11,761 bases of DNA from positions 901,129 to 912,889 of the forward strand of contig CP070733.1 of assembly GCA_020347585.1 (NCBI GenBank). The letters are read 5' to 3'. The stretch comes from Pseudomonadota bacterium. Lineage in GTDB: Bacteria; Pseudomonadota; Gammaproteobacteria; CAMYNG01. Of this stretch, positions 1-6,425 are shown one piece after another; position 1 is the stretch's first letter; each line of letters starts with the position of its first letter. Both the position numbers and the translations under genes were made by a program. Under the pieces are notes generated by a model, which saw only the letters and a list, made by a program, of their open reading frames with translations, searched no databases and was not told where the DNA came from.

Positions 1-200
1 ACCAGAAACTGTGCAGACAATGCATCAATGTGCCAGTCGAGTCCTGTATTCAGGCTCGGCACCCAATCAAAATGCATTTGCCATGGCAAGGGAACGGCGA
101 GCATCGCGCCGATCAGGCCAACAAACAAGCCCAATGGCGCCAAGCTTAGCCACAACCAGTCGCGTTGCGAAGCTTGCAGCGCTTGGCGGCCGTGACTCAT
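1..200 (-). CDS. Proton-conducting membrane subunit, MrpA/NuoL-like, N-terminal fragment
   Basis: The reading frame runs off the left edge, so only the first 66 residues are present. It starts MSHGRQALQASQRDW at an ATG (198-200) preceded by AGGA at a suitable distance. A hydrophobic segment covers about residues 16-38, followed by WVPSLNTGLDWHIDALSAQF. That pattern, a tryptophan-proline-serine-leucine stretch leading into a (R/H)-I/L-D-(G/A)-L-S motif, is what I know from the N-termini of Mrp/Mnh antiporter subunit A and the related NuoL/HyfB proton-pumping subunits, just before the core helices. The protein would sit in the inner membrane. The exact subfamily (Na+/H+ antiporter, hydrogenase-4-like or complex I-like) cannot be settled from this much sequence. 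It lies about 100 bases downstream of glcF on the same strand, with no clear terminator between them. Confidence 0.5.
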   Translation of the reverse strand, partial: MSHGRQALQASQRDWLWLSLAPLGLFVGLIGAMLAVPLPWQMHFDWVPSLNTGLDWHIDALSAQFL

Positions 201-299
201 ATGATATTCCTGGACTGCGGATCAGAAATCCACTGCACGACCATCTAGGGGTACCTCGTGTGTAGTCATCAGACAACGCATGTCGTTTGCCCCCCTAAG

Positions 300-1529
300 T
301 TATGTGCTCTGTGGCGATGGTTCTTTCTGCGCCAGTAGTTCTATCCAGTGGACCACCGGCACGCTGGACTCCCCCTGCAGGTGTATCTGGCAGCCGATAT
401 TGGCGGTGGCAATTAGGTCGGGATCCCCTGACTGCAGTGCAGTAAGCTTACGCTCGCGCAACTGCCCGGCCATGGATGGCTGCAGAATCGAATAGGTCCC
501 GGCCGAGCCACAGCAGAGATGCGAATCGGGGACGGGCACCAGATCAAACCCTGCCGCACTCAACAACCGCTCTGTCACCCCGCTAAGCTTTTGTGCATGC
601 TGCAGAGTACAGGGAGGGTGGAATGCAATGCGGCCCGCGCGTTTACCCTCAAGTTGCGAGACATCCTCTGGCGTAATGACTTCACACAAGTCCTTCGCCA
701 ATTCCGAAACCCGCCGCGCGCGATCGCAATAGTCCGGATCATCGCGCAAGTGATATCCGTACTCCTTGACCATGGCGCCGCAGCCACTGGCGGTGGTCAC
801 TATCGCCTCAGCGCCTCGCTCGATTTCCGGCCACCAGGCATCAATGTTACGACGCATGAAATCGCGCGCCTCGGCGGAGGCCGACAAATGGTGGCTCAAC
901 GCACCACAGCATCCTGCGGCTGGCGCGCTCACGGCGCTTACACCGATACTATCGAGCACTGCGGCCGTCACCGCATTGGTGCGCGGCGTCATGGCAGGCT
1001 GCACACAGCCATCCAGTATCAGCATGCGGCGGGCGTGCCTTGTTGCTGGCGGCGTATCAAACGCCTGCGGCGGCGGCACCTTATTGCGCAGTGCCGTCGG
1101 CAATAGTGGGCGTAACGCTTGCCCCAGCCGCAGCAGCGGCCTCATCCGCGCGGGAAACGGCAACACCTTGCGCAACAACCAGCGCAAAGTGCGCGCCGGC
1201 AGCGCGCGGTCGACGTGCTCTTCCACGTATTCGCGGCCAATATCGAGCAGGTGGTGGTATTCGACACCCGAGGGACAGGTGGTAACGCAATTGAGGCAGG
1301 TCAGGCAGCGATCCAGGTGACGCTGGGTGCGGCGCGTCGGCTCCGCACCTTCCAGCGCCAACTTGATCTGGTATATTCGCCCGCGCGGCCCATCCAGTTC
1401 ATCGCCCAACACCTGGTACGTGGGGCAGGTGGCGGTGCAAAAACCACAATGCACACAGGCACGCAGGATGCGGTCCGCCTCCCGGCCGCGCGCGGTGTTG
1501 CGAATTGATTCAGCAAGATTCGTCTGCAT
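300..1529 (-). CDS. glcF: Glycolate oxidase iron-sulfur subunit GlcF
   Basis: This 409-residue protein matches the usual length and architecture of GlcF, the Fe-S subunit that takes electrons from the flavin subunits GlcD/GlcE during oxidation of glycolate to glyoxylate at the inner membrane. Two classical 4Fe-4S motifs are visible: C25-x2-C28-x2-C31-x3-C35, followed by PTYQ, and C75-x2-C78-x2-C81-x3-C85, followed by PSGVEY. Two CCG-type cysteine-rich motifs of the heterodisulfide-reductase class follow, at C207-C208-G and C339-C340-G. The ATG at 1527-1529 has only a weak ribosome-binding site but gives the family-typical N-terminus (QTNLAESIRNT). glcD and glcE, which normally lie immediately upstream, are not there. 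The upstream gene is an unrelated secreted protein more than 200 bases away, so any partner subunits must be encoded elsewhere. The assignment is firm; the electron partner is inferred. Confidence 0.93.
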   Translation of the reverse strand: MQTNLAESIRNTARGREADRILRACVHCGFCTATCPTYQVLGDELDGPRGRIYQIKLALEGAEPTRRTQRHLDRCLTCLNCVTTCPSGVEYHHLLDIGREYVEEHVDRALPARTLRWLLRKVLPFPARMRPLLRLGQALRPLLPTALRNKVPPPQAFDTPPATRHARRMLILDGCVQPAMTPRTNAVTAAVLDSIGVSAVSAPAAGCCGALSHHLSASAEARDFMRRNIDAWWPEIERGAEAIVTTASGCGAMVKEYGYHLRDDPDYCDRARRVSELAKDLCEVITPEDVSQLEGKRAGRIAFHPPCTLQHAQKLSGVTERLLSAAGFDLVPVPDSHLCCGSAGTYSILQPSMAGQLRERKLTALQSGDPDLIATANIGCQIHLQGESSVPVVHWIELLAQKEPSPQST

Positions 1530-1586
1530 GCCAAAGAGCCCGCGCGGCGCTGGCCGAGTTCAAGCGCCGGCCGTGCCACCGCGCAT

Positions 1587-1615
1587 ATCATACCCGATAT
1601 ATCAGGTGCAGTGAA
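1587..1615 (-). promoter_or_regulatory. Candidate sigma-70 promoter for glcF
   Basis: On the minus strand there is a -35-like TTCACT (1610-1615), a 17-base spacer and a -10-like TATGAT (1587-1592). Transcription would begin near 1580 and leave a leader of about 50 bases before glcF. The match is by eye only. Confidence 0.35.
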
Positions 1616-1743
1616 AAGCCCTGCCCCCGGACACCAGAGCACATTCCGACGCAAACTGGAAACTACGCAAGGGATTCAGTGCGTGAAAGTTGGTGAGATG
1701 CAGCGCTGCAAGCAGCAACTGAAGCCCACACAGGCATTGCGGA

Positions 1744-2217
1744 CTAGTCTTGCCCGTCGGTCGCGCTGGCACCCACCGCGTGGGCTCCCGCCGCACTAAC
1801 GGGCGGCACCTGCCGGGTCAGGCGAACCTTGATCGAGTGACTTCTCTCTTCCAGGTCGTAACTATCTGCGAAGGTTTCCCAACCCGGAGCGGTAACCATG
1901 ATCGTAACCTTGCCGCGCGGCAGTTTGCTCAGCACGGCGATGCCCTCACTGTTTGTCCTGACCTCGTCCCGGGTTTCGTTGTACTTGATGTATACGTTCG
2001 CCCCGAAAACCGCGTCGGACACATCCTCCGAACCTGAGACGTGTAGCCTAAGTTCGGAGTGAATCGCATCCGCAGCGATCGCCGTGTCCGGTGCCACCCC
2101 GGCCTCGACTACTTCCCCTGCCGGCGCCGCCTCGTCTAGCCCCTGCGCCAATGCCACATTCATGCTGAAGCCAAGAGCCGCGGCCGCGATAACACAAAAT
2201 TTGTTCCTGCTCCTCAT
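1744..2217 (-). CDS. Secreted carboxypeptidase-regulatory-like domain protein, unknown function
   Basis: The 157-residue product begins with a clear signal peptide (basic MRSRNK, hydrophobic core, then ALAQ as likely cleavage site near residue 25). A low-complexity Ala/Glu/Pro linker reaches to about residue 50. Residues 55-135 look like a transthyretin/CarboxypepD_reg beta-sandwich: a strand with VYIKYNETRDEVRTNSEG, then LSKLPRGKVTIMVTAPGWE, the typical 'turn-glycine, then mimic of a modifiable loop' layout of that fold. The C-terminus is a short Ala/Gly-rich tail. The chosen ATG (2215-2217) follows AGGGAGG by 11 bases; a GTG directly before it (2218-2220) has better spacing and is an equal alternative. 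A longer frame to 2454 has no signal peptide and overlaps the upstream gene heavily, so I reject it. It is the last gene of a three-gene unit, 46 bases after its neighbour. I do not recognise a function. Confidence 0.7.
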   Translation of the reverse strand: MRSRNKFCVIAAAALGFSMNVALAQGLDEAAPAGEVVEAGVAPDTAIAADAIHSELRLHVSGSEDVSDAVFGANVYIKYNETRDEVRTNSEGIAVLSKLPRGKVTIMVTAPGWETFADSYDLEERSHSIKVRLTRQVPPVSAAGAHAVGASATDGQD

Positions 2218-2263
2218 CACTTGCTGAACCTCCCTTGCCCGCCGACTAATCACGCTGACCAGG

Positions 2264-3229
2264 TCACTCACGCGCCTCTCGCAACGCCTTGCCGGTGCGC
2301 ACCAGTTCATCCAGAACCTCATCGTAGTAGGGCTTCTCCTTGAGGCTGGCCCGCGACCCGGGGAAGTAAACCAATGAAACCTCGGCATACTCCTTGCCCA
2401 GGTTGGACAGCACAACCGCCGCACGGCGCCCGCCTGACAAACGCGTATTGTCAATCATCGGAAAATCGAACGCGCCCACCCAGAAATTGACGTCCACAAT
2501 GTCCTCTTTGGCGGTCAGGTTGTGTATCGCCAGGCGAATGCGAACCTGCCTGCGAGCCTTGTCAAAATCGTTGGCCTCAAGAATAAACAGCCGCTCGGCT
2601 TCCACCTCGCCAGGCTCGGATTCATTCTGCGCGAGGCGCAGATTCTCGCTCGCCAGTGATACGACCTTCGGGCCGCCAGCGAACTCCTTCAAATCAACTC
2701 CACGACTGACAACGATGCCGCCTTCCCTCAGCGTCGCGATCTGTTTTCCGATCACCTCCAGTGCGACATCCTGCAAGCGCTTCTCCAGTGCGCGCTCCCG
2801 CGCAAGCACGGCGTCAGATTTCGATGCAGCCGCGAAAGTCTCCGATGCCGCGACATGAATCCTGTGCTCAACGTGTTTGAACAACGGGCCGAGATCGATG
2901 ACGTTGTGGAAGTTGTAGGCCAGCAATTCCAGCGCCAGAATCTCGTCTTCTATGCTCCTCTCCTTGCTGTCTGAGTCGCGACTCAGAAACGCCTTGATGA
3001 TGGAGTTGAACATTTCCTTGCGTAGGTCGCTGTCGGCCTGTTCGCGACTGCTCATAAGTTGTGCGTAAAGACGTACATTGGTCTCGGCGGCCTGCCGGCT
3101 TTCGAGGTACTGCGAGCCGAAAAAACCGACCCCGGCGACCGCCAGGGCCGTCAGGATCCCGCCTACTGGCCTGAGGACAATGGCGAACTTGTCCCAGCGG
3201 TCCTTTTCCCTGTGCTTGTCGCCGTCCAT
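2264..3229 (-). CDS. Single-pass membrane protein with large soluble domain, unknown function
   Basis: This 321-residue protein starts with a charged stretch (MDGDKHREKDRWDKF), a single transmembrane helix at about residues 17-39 (Gly/Val/Ala-rich), and then a long soluble part. Basic residues before the helix predict an N-in, C-out orientation, placing the bulk in the periplasm. Residues 43-120 are helical and charged, including LYAQLMSSREQADSDLRKEMF. Residues 170-310 appear beta-rich and include WVGAFDFPMIDNTRLSGGRRA. I recognise no catalytic motif, and the second half could be another beta-sandwich. The start codon lies two bases after the stop of the upstream secreted protein, so the two are very likely translationally coupled. 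This context suggests an envelope complex with the flanking secreted proteins; that is inference. No family name can be given from the sequence alone. Confidence 0.8.
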   Translation of the reverse strand: MDGDKHREKDRWDKFAIVLRPVGGILTALAVAGVGFFGSQYLESRQAAETNVRLYAQLMSSREQADSDLRKEMFNSIIKAFLSRDSDSKERSIEDEILALELLAYNFHNVIDLGPLFKHVEHRIHVAASETFAAASKSDAVLARERALEKRLQDVALEVIGKQIATLREGGIVVSRGVDLKEFAGGPKVVSLASENLRLAQNESEPGEVEAERLFILEANDFDKARRQVRIRLAIHNLTAKEDIVDVNFWVGAFDFPMIDNTRLSGGRRAAVVLSNLGKEYAEVSLVYFPGSRASLKEKPYYDEVLDELVRTGKALREARE

Positions 3230-3231
3230 GC

Positions 3232-3537
3232 CTAGCGCCGGTTGAGCGTGTTGCCGTTGAGCACGAAATCATACTGCGCCGGGTTTGGATAGGAGTAGAC
3301 CGTCTGACTGGCGCCGGAGACCGTCAGGGTACAGGCGCCGTTGTCCCTCACGTACACACTGTAGGATCCCCCGGGTCCGATGCTGCCCCGGTAACGATTC
3401 GAACCACATGTAACCTCGACCGGTGTGCCCTGCGGCGGCGGCGCATTCACCTGCATGATGGTCCCGTAGATATTGCCTGCTAGCGCGGCACCGGGAAGCA
3501 GGAGCAACAGAACCAGACCGAGCCACTTGGATTTCAT
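3232..3537 (-). CDS. Small secreted beta-sandwich-like protein, unknown function
   Basis: The 101-residue product has a textbook signal peptide (MKSKWLG, leucine-rich core, PGAALA cleavage site after residue 20). The mature part of about 80 residues starts GNIYGTIMQVN and continues with a GTPVEVTCGSNRYRG stretch and SYSVYVRDNGACTLTV. This spacing of short strands and glycine turns is like a minimal carboxypeptidase-regulatory or PEGA-type domain. Two cysteines (C44 and C69) could form a disulfide in the periplasm. The ATG at 3535-3537 is preceded by AAGGAGA at 7 bases, which decides the start; a frame extending to 3594 would bury the signal peptide inside the protein. It is the first gene of the three-gene unit, with a 2-base gap to the membrane protein. 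Function unknown. Confidence 0.75.
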   Translation of the reverse strand: MKSKWLGLVLLLLLPGAALAGNIYGTIMQVNAPPPQGTPVEVTCGSNRYRGSIGPGGSYSVYVRDNGACTLTVSGASQTVYSYPNPAQYDFVLNGNTLNRR

Positions 3538-3598
3538 CGCACTCTCCTTGCGTTGACCGCGCCCTTTCGGCGTAGTGTCAGCACCATACCCCACATTT

Positions 3599-3627
3599 TT
3601 TATAGCTTATGCGAGGCCCGATTAGAA
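3599..3627 (-). promoter_or_regulatory. Candidate sigma-70 promoter for the three-gene envelope unit
   Basis: Minus strand: -10-like TATAAA (3599-3604, five of six consensus bases), a 17-base spacer and a weak -35-like TTCTAA (3622-3627). It lies about 60 bases upstream of the first gene of the unit. It rests mainly on the -10. Confidence 0.35.
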
Positions 3628-3644
3628 GGCTTTGAGCCCACGGC

Positions 3645-3669
3645 ATCACGGTAATATTCACACCGTGAT
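3645..3669. repeat. Perfect 8-bp inverted repeat, operator or hairpin
   Basis: ATCACGGT (3645-3652) and ACCGTGAT (3662-3669) are exact reverse complements separated by 9 bases. The dyad lies between the stop of the hydroquinone reductase gene and the candidate promoter of the envelope unit. No T-run follows on the minus strand, so a standard Rho-independent terminator is unlikely. It may be an operator for the downstream unit or a transcript-end hairpin. Confidence 0.5.
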
Positions 3670-3704
3670 CACCCGTATGGCGTACCGGTCGTCGCTGTCA
3701 TTTT

Positions 3705-4697
3705 TCAGAACCCGCGCGCCGGCAACCTTTCCCTGTCATGTTCGGACATTAGGTCAAGTGCGGGACCCTTGGGAACAATTTGGGTCGGATTGATGCTGGT
3801 ATGGCTGTAGTAGTAATGCTGCTTGATGTGGTGCATATTGACCGTTTCCGCTACCCCCGGCCATTGATACAGTTCGCGTAGATAGTTTGACAAATTCGGG
3901 TAGTCCTCAATGCGTCGAAGGTTGCACTTGAAGTGGCCCACGTAGACCGAATCGAAGCGCACTAGCGTGACAAACAATCGCCAATCTGCTTCTGTGACAG
4001 TATCCCCTGTCAGGTAGCGCTTGGCGCTTAGCCTCTTCTCAAGTTCATCAAGCGCGCTGAACAGCCGATCGAAGGCCTCATCGTATTTCTCTTGACTGGT
4101 AGCGAAACCGACACGGTACACGCCGTTGTTTACATTGTCATACACCAGGTTGTTGACTTCGTCGATTTGCGTTCGCAACCGCTCAGGGTAGAAGTCAACA
4201 CCGCAGTCGGCCCATTCGTCGAATGCACTATTGAACATGCGAATGATCTCGGACGACTCGTTGTTGACAATGGCCTTGTGCTTCTTGTCCCAGAGCAACG
4301 GAACCGTGACAACCCCACTGTACTTCGCCGCGGCCAGTGCATAGACCTCGTACATATAGTCTTTGCCGTTCACGGTGTCATTCGTGCTGCCGGAAAACCC
4401 ACCGAACCGCCATCCTTTGGGGCCCATGTGCGGATGGACGACATCCACGGAAATCAGATCCTCAAGCTTCTTAAGCTTGCGAAAAATAAGCGTCCGGCTG
4501 GCCCAGGGACATGCGTAGGAGATATATAAATGGTAGCGGCCCGGTTCAGCCTCAAAGCCGCCCACTCCCGTGGGGCCTGGAGAGCCGTCCGATGTTACCC
4601 AGTTGCGAAACTGTGAGTCCTTGCGAACAAATTCGCCGTCATCTGTTTCGGCCTCAAGCCATTCCTCGTGAATTTCGCCGTTAATCATCAAACTCAT
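3705..4697 (-). CDS. yqjG: Glutathionyl-hydroquinone reductase, YqjG/ECM4 family
   Basis: The 330-residue product is an Xi-class glutathione transferase. These enzymes use glutathione to reduce glutathionyl-hydroquinones to the free hydroquinones, acting in the cytoplasm. The thioredoxin-like N-terminal domain carries YISYACPWASR, with the catalytic cysteine at residue 63. The family-typical surroundings are present: VVHPHMGPKGWRF, VPLLWDKKHKAIVNNES with the ESSEI glutathione-contacting segment, then the helical C-terminal domain with RYLTGDTVTEADWRLF and YPNLSNYLRELYQ. The tail contains HIKQHYYYSHTSINPTQIVPKGP, a strong family signature. The start is the ATG at 4695-4697, with TTGGAGA just upstream; a second ATG three codons later is possible. 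A longer frame to 4814 overlaps the upstream gene and lacks family support. It follows the CDGSH gene by 41 bases and is probably co-transcribed with it. Confidence 0.93.
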   Translation of the reverse strand: MSLMINGEIHEEWLEAETDDGEFVRKDSQFRNWVTSDGSPGPTGVGGFEAEPGRYHLYISYACPWASRTLIFRKLKKLEDLISVDVVHPHMGPKGWRFGGFSGSTNDTVNGKDYMYEVYALAAAKYSGVVTVPLLWDKKHKAIVNNESSEIIRMFNSAFDEWADCGVDFYPERLRTQIDEVNNLVYDNVNNGVYRVGFATSQEKYDEAFDRLFSALDELEKRLSAKRYLTGDTVTEADWRLFVTLVRFDSVYVGHFKCNLRRIEDYPNLSNYLRELYQWPGVAETVNMHHIKQHYYYSHTSINPTQIVPKGPALDLMSEHDRERLPARGF

Positions 4698-4738
4698 AGA
4701 GGTCTCCAAGAAGCCCCGTCCGGGTGACTGCCGTGCCG

Positions 4739-5392
4739 CTATTGGCTCTTGAATCCGGCGGCGGTATGGCTGCCATCGCAAAATGGCTTGTTGTTGGAGG
4801 CGCCACAACGACAAAGTGCCACCTGGGTTCCCGACCAGGCGACGCGGCCGCAGCCGTTCTTGATGGTAATGTTTCCTGACAGGAGCAAGGGGCCATCCGG
4901 CAACTGCTTGATAGCCAATGTTCCACCGCTGCTGGCAATACCGTCCCCCTTCTCGCCGACCGCGCCATAGTCGCGAAAACCAGCATCCTCGTGGCTGTTG
5001 TCACAGAACGGCTTGTTCTTCGACTGGCCGCAGCGGCACAGTGCAGCTCGCATGGCGACGCCTGGCATGTCGTCGGGTGAATTCTCGATTTCCAGATCGC
5101 CACGCACGAAGTACGGTCCGTTATAGGTGACCGTAACCGTATTCTCCTTGTCGGGCTGTTCGCTGATGTCTTGCGCCTTGACCTCGTAGGTCAGTGCACC
5201 GCTCGGGCACCGTGCTACGACATCCAGCACTTCCTCCAGCGATACAAGATCCGGCTGCCCCCAGGGCTTTCGACCGCCGACGAACAACTCGCCCTTGGCA
5301 CGCCCGCACTCGGCGATATGGATGCATAACCGCCCGTCCCACTCCACGTCGACTAGCTTACCTGAAAATGCTGCCTTTTCCTTGTCGCCCAT
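4739..5392 (-). CDS. Iron-sulfur protein with Fer4_19-type domain and two CDGSH motifs
   Basis: The 217-residue protein appears to carry three metal sites. Residues 8-70 match the divergent mono-cluster ferredoxin type (Fer4_19): C23-IHIAE-C29, then FVGGRKPWGQPD, then C62-PSGAL. Only three cysteines are visible in that domain, so a 3Fe-4S or otherwise ligated cluster is possible. Two CDGSH-type motifs follow. The first is C119-R-C121 ... KPFC130-DNSH134 and the second C194-R-C196 ... KPFC205-DGSH209. Each has the three-cysteine, one-histidine ligand set of CDGSH 2Fe-2S clusters; the first has DNSH in place of DGSH. It is a soluble, probably cytoplasmic redox or cluster-transfer protein. The ATG at 5390-5392 is preceded by AGGAAGGAAC at good spacing. 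It is the first gene of a unit with the hydroquinone reductase, which suggests a link to thiol or quinone redox stress. The exact role is unknown. Confidence 0.9.
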   Translation of the reverse strand: MGDKEKAAFSGKLVDVEWDGRLCIHIAECGRAKGELFVGGRKPWGQPDLVSLEEVLDVVARCPSGALTYEVKAQDISEQPDKENTVTVTYNGPYFVRGDLEIENSPDDMPGVAMRAALCRCGQSKNKPFCDNSHEDAGFRDYGAVGEKGDGIASSGGTLAIKQLPDGPLLLSGNITIKNGCGRVAWSGTQVALCRCGASNNKPFCDGSHTAAGFKSQ

Positions 5393-5506
5393 GGTCCGTT
5401 CCTTCCTCTATTGACGATGGTCCCAATACACCGCAGTTTGCTACAGGAAAACCTGCACGCGTTGCACCCAATCACTTCCGACACAGCACGGCATTGCATA
5501 GGGCTT

Positions 5507-5521
5507 CGGTCGTAACGACCG
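5507..5521. repeat. 15-bp near-palindrome CGGTCGT-A-ACGACCG
   Basis: Seven exact base pairs flank one central A (5514). It sits in the divergent intergenic region, about 115 bases upstream of the CDGSH gene. Its half-site CGGTCG recurs in a second dyad at 5613-5635. It may be an operator; no regulator is encoded next to it. Confidence 0.45.
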
Positions 5522-5599
5522 TCCCGCTCAGTCCCGTTTGACCACGTACCGACTGTGGTTTAGGCAACGTATCAGAGCTCTAATTTGCCGGACGGGTAC

Positions 5600-5605
5600 T
5601 ATACT
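5600..5605 (+). promoter_or_regulatory. Candidate -10 element for the DUF4426 gene
   Basis: TATACT matches five of six bases of the sigma-70 -10 consensus. I see no convincing -35 at 16-18 bases upstream. Transcription would begin near 5612, about 60 bases before the ATG. Confidence 0.3.
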
Positions 5606-5612
5606 AAAAGAT

Positions 5613-5635
5613 ACGGTCGTCGTTCCCGCGACCGT
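5613..5635. repeat. Second CGGTCG dyad, 7-bp arms, over the predicted transcription start
   Basis: ACGGTCG (5613-5619) and CGACCGT (5629-5635) are exact reverse complements 9 bases apart. The dyad begins directly after the candidate -10 at 5600-5605, a place where a bound repressor would block transcription. It shares its half-site with the dyad at 5507-5521. Confidence 0.45.
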
Positions 5636-5670
5636 GCCAGAAGCAATACACGTCACCTGGGAGGTGCGCC

Positions 5671-6123
5671 ATGGCAATCTTCACCCGTTTCCTTGTGGGC
5701 CTCGGCGGTTTTCTGATTTGCATCCCGAGCGCCCTCACCACCGAATAGTACCAGGCGGTCTTCGATAACTATACGGTGCATTACAATGCCTTTAACAGCA
5801 CCCATCTGCATCCGCCCGTAGCCAGGGCCGTGGGCGTGGCGCGCAGCCCCTCACGCGCGGTGCTTTCCATCGTGGTGCAGAAAACCGTACCGGGTACGAC
5901 GCCCGAATCCATAACTGCCAACGTAAGCGCCAACGCCTTCAACCTCACCGGGCAACTGCGCAGACTTGAACTGCGCGAGGTGCACGATCAGGGCGCGATC
6001 TACTACCTGAGCGATTTTCCCATCGTCAACGCAGAGAAACTAACGTTCGTCGTGTCGGTCACCCCCAGCGGCAGCAAAGAGCCGCAGGAGGTCAAGTTCA
6101 GCAAACAGTTTTTCTCTGACTGA
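5671..6123 (+). pseudogene. DUF4426 family secreted protein, interrupted by an in-frame TAG
   Basis: The ATG at 5671 follows GGGAGG at 6 bases. The frame encodes a signal peptide (MAIFTRFLVGLGGF, hydrophobic core, PSALTTE) for 25 codons and then meets TAG at 5746-5748. The same frame continues open to TGA at 6121-6123. Beyond the stop it reads YQAVFDNYTVHYNAFNSTHL, then PPVARAVGV, and ends with TFVVSVTPSG and a KFSKQFF tail. This is the DUF4426 pattern (periplasmic, about 145 residues, function unknown). The expected residue at the stop is probably Gln, so one C-to-T change (CAG to TAG) explains the break. Restart at the GTG at 5776 would lose the signal peptide. Because the remainder looks intact, the change is recent, suppressed or an error in the sequence. 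The neighbouring 77-residue gene follows after 37 bases. Confidence 0.75.
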
Positions 6124-6160
6124 ATCAACGTAGCAGGATTCAACTGCGAGGCAGACACAT

Positions 6161-6394
6161 ATGAATCTGGATGAGGCTCAGCAAGCATTTGCTGCCGGCA
6201 AACTGCGCGAAGTCGTGGTCGAGCCTGCCGACGAAGGCAATGGCTGGATGATCATGGTGCGGGACAGCGCCGGCGCGTTGTTGACTGTCACCGACCATAG
6301 TGGTATCGAGAAGATTTATCACACCCTGGACAATGCCACCGACGCTGCAAAAACTATTGGCTTTAAGATGATACGGGTCGAAGAATCTTTTTAG
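6161..6394 (+). CDS. Small conserved-looking protein, unknown function
   Basis: The 77-residue product starts MNLDEAQQAFAAGKLREVVV and has no signal peptide or membrane segment, so it should be cytoplasmic. The layout is an N-terminal helix, a strand pair (EVVVEP and GWMIMVRDSAG), a turn with LTVTDHSGIEKIYHTLD, and a C-terminal helix-strand (DAAKTIGFKMIRVEE). This resembles short proteins sometimes annotated as plasmid partition or replication-related in pseudomonads, but I hold that match weakly and nothing else here suggests a plasmid. GAGG lies about 10 bases before the ATG. It probably shares a transcript with the interrupted DUF4426 gene, 37 bases upstream. It ends in TAG, showing that TAG is used as a normal stop in this genome. 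The convergent dehydrogenase gene ends 31 bases further on. Confidence 0.65.
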   Translation: MNLDEAQQAFAAGKLREVVVEPADEGNGWMIMVRDSAGALLTVTDHSGIEKIYHTLDNATDAAKTIGFKMIRVEESF

Positions 6395-6425
6395 CACCAC
6401 GGTGCCGGGCGTGCCCCGTTTCACC

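Noticed and set aside
519..1106. 195-residue plus-strand open frame opposite glcF
   Set aside because: It is antisense to a gene with complete Fe-S motifs, and its Arg/His-rich composition is typical of a shadow frame in GC-rich DNA.
766..1320. 184-residue plus-strand open frame opposite glcF
   Set aside because: Same reason: no ribosome-binding site or family features, and it lies entirely within glcF.
1699..1710. Perfect 12-bp palindrome TGCAGCGCTGCA downstream of the envelope unit
   Set aside because: No loop and no T-run, so it is not a terminator; GC-rich palindromes of this size arise by chance, and nothing around it supports an operator.
4681..5103. 140-residue minus-strand frame overlapping the CDGSH and hydroquinone reductase genes
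   Set aside because: It is out of frame with both well-supported genes and has a Ser/Thr/Arg-rich shadow composition.
6161..6394. Plasmid partition or replication protein
   Set aside because: The resemblance is faint and no other plasmid gene or iteron repeat lies near, so the gene is left as unknown.
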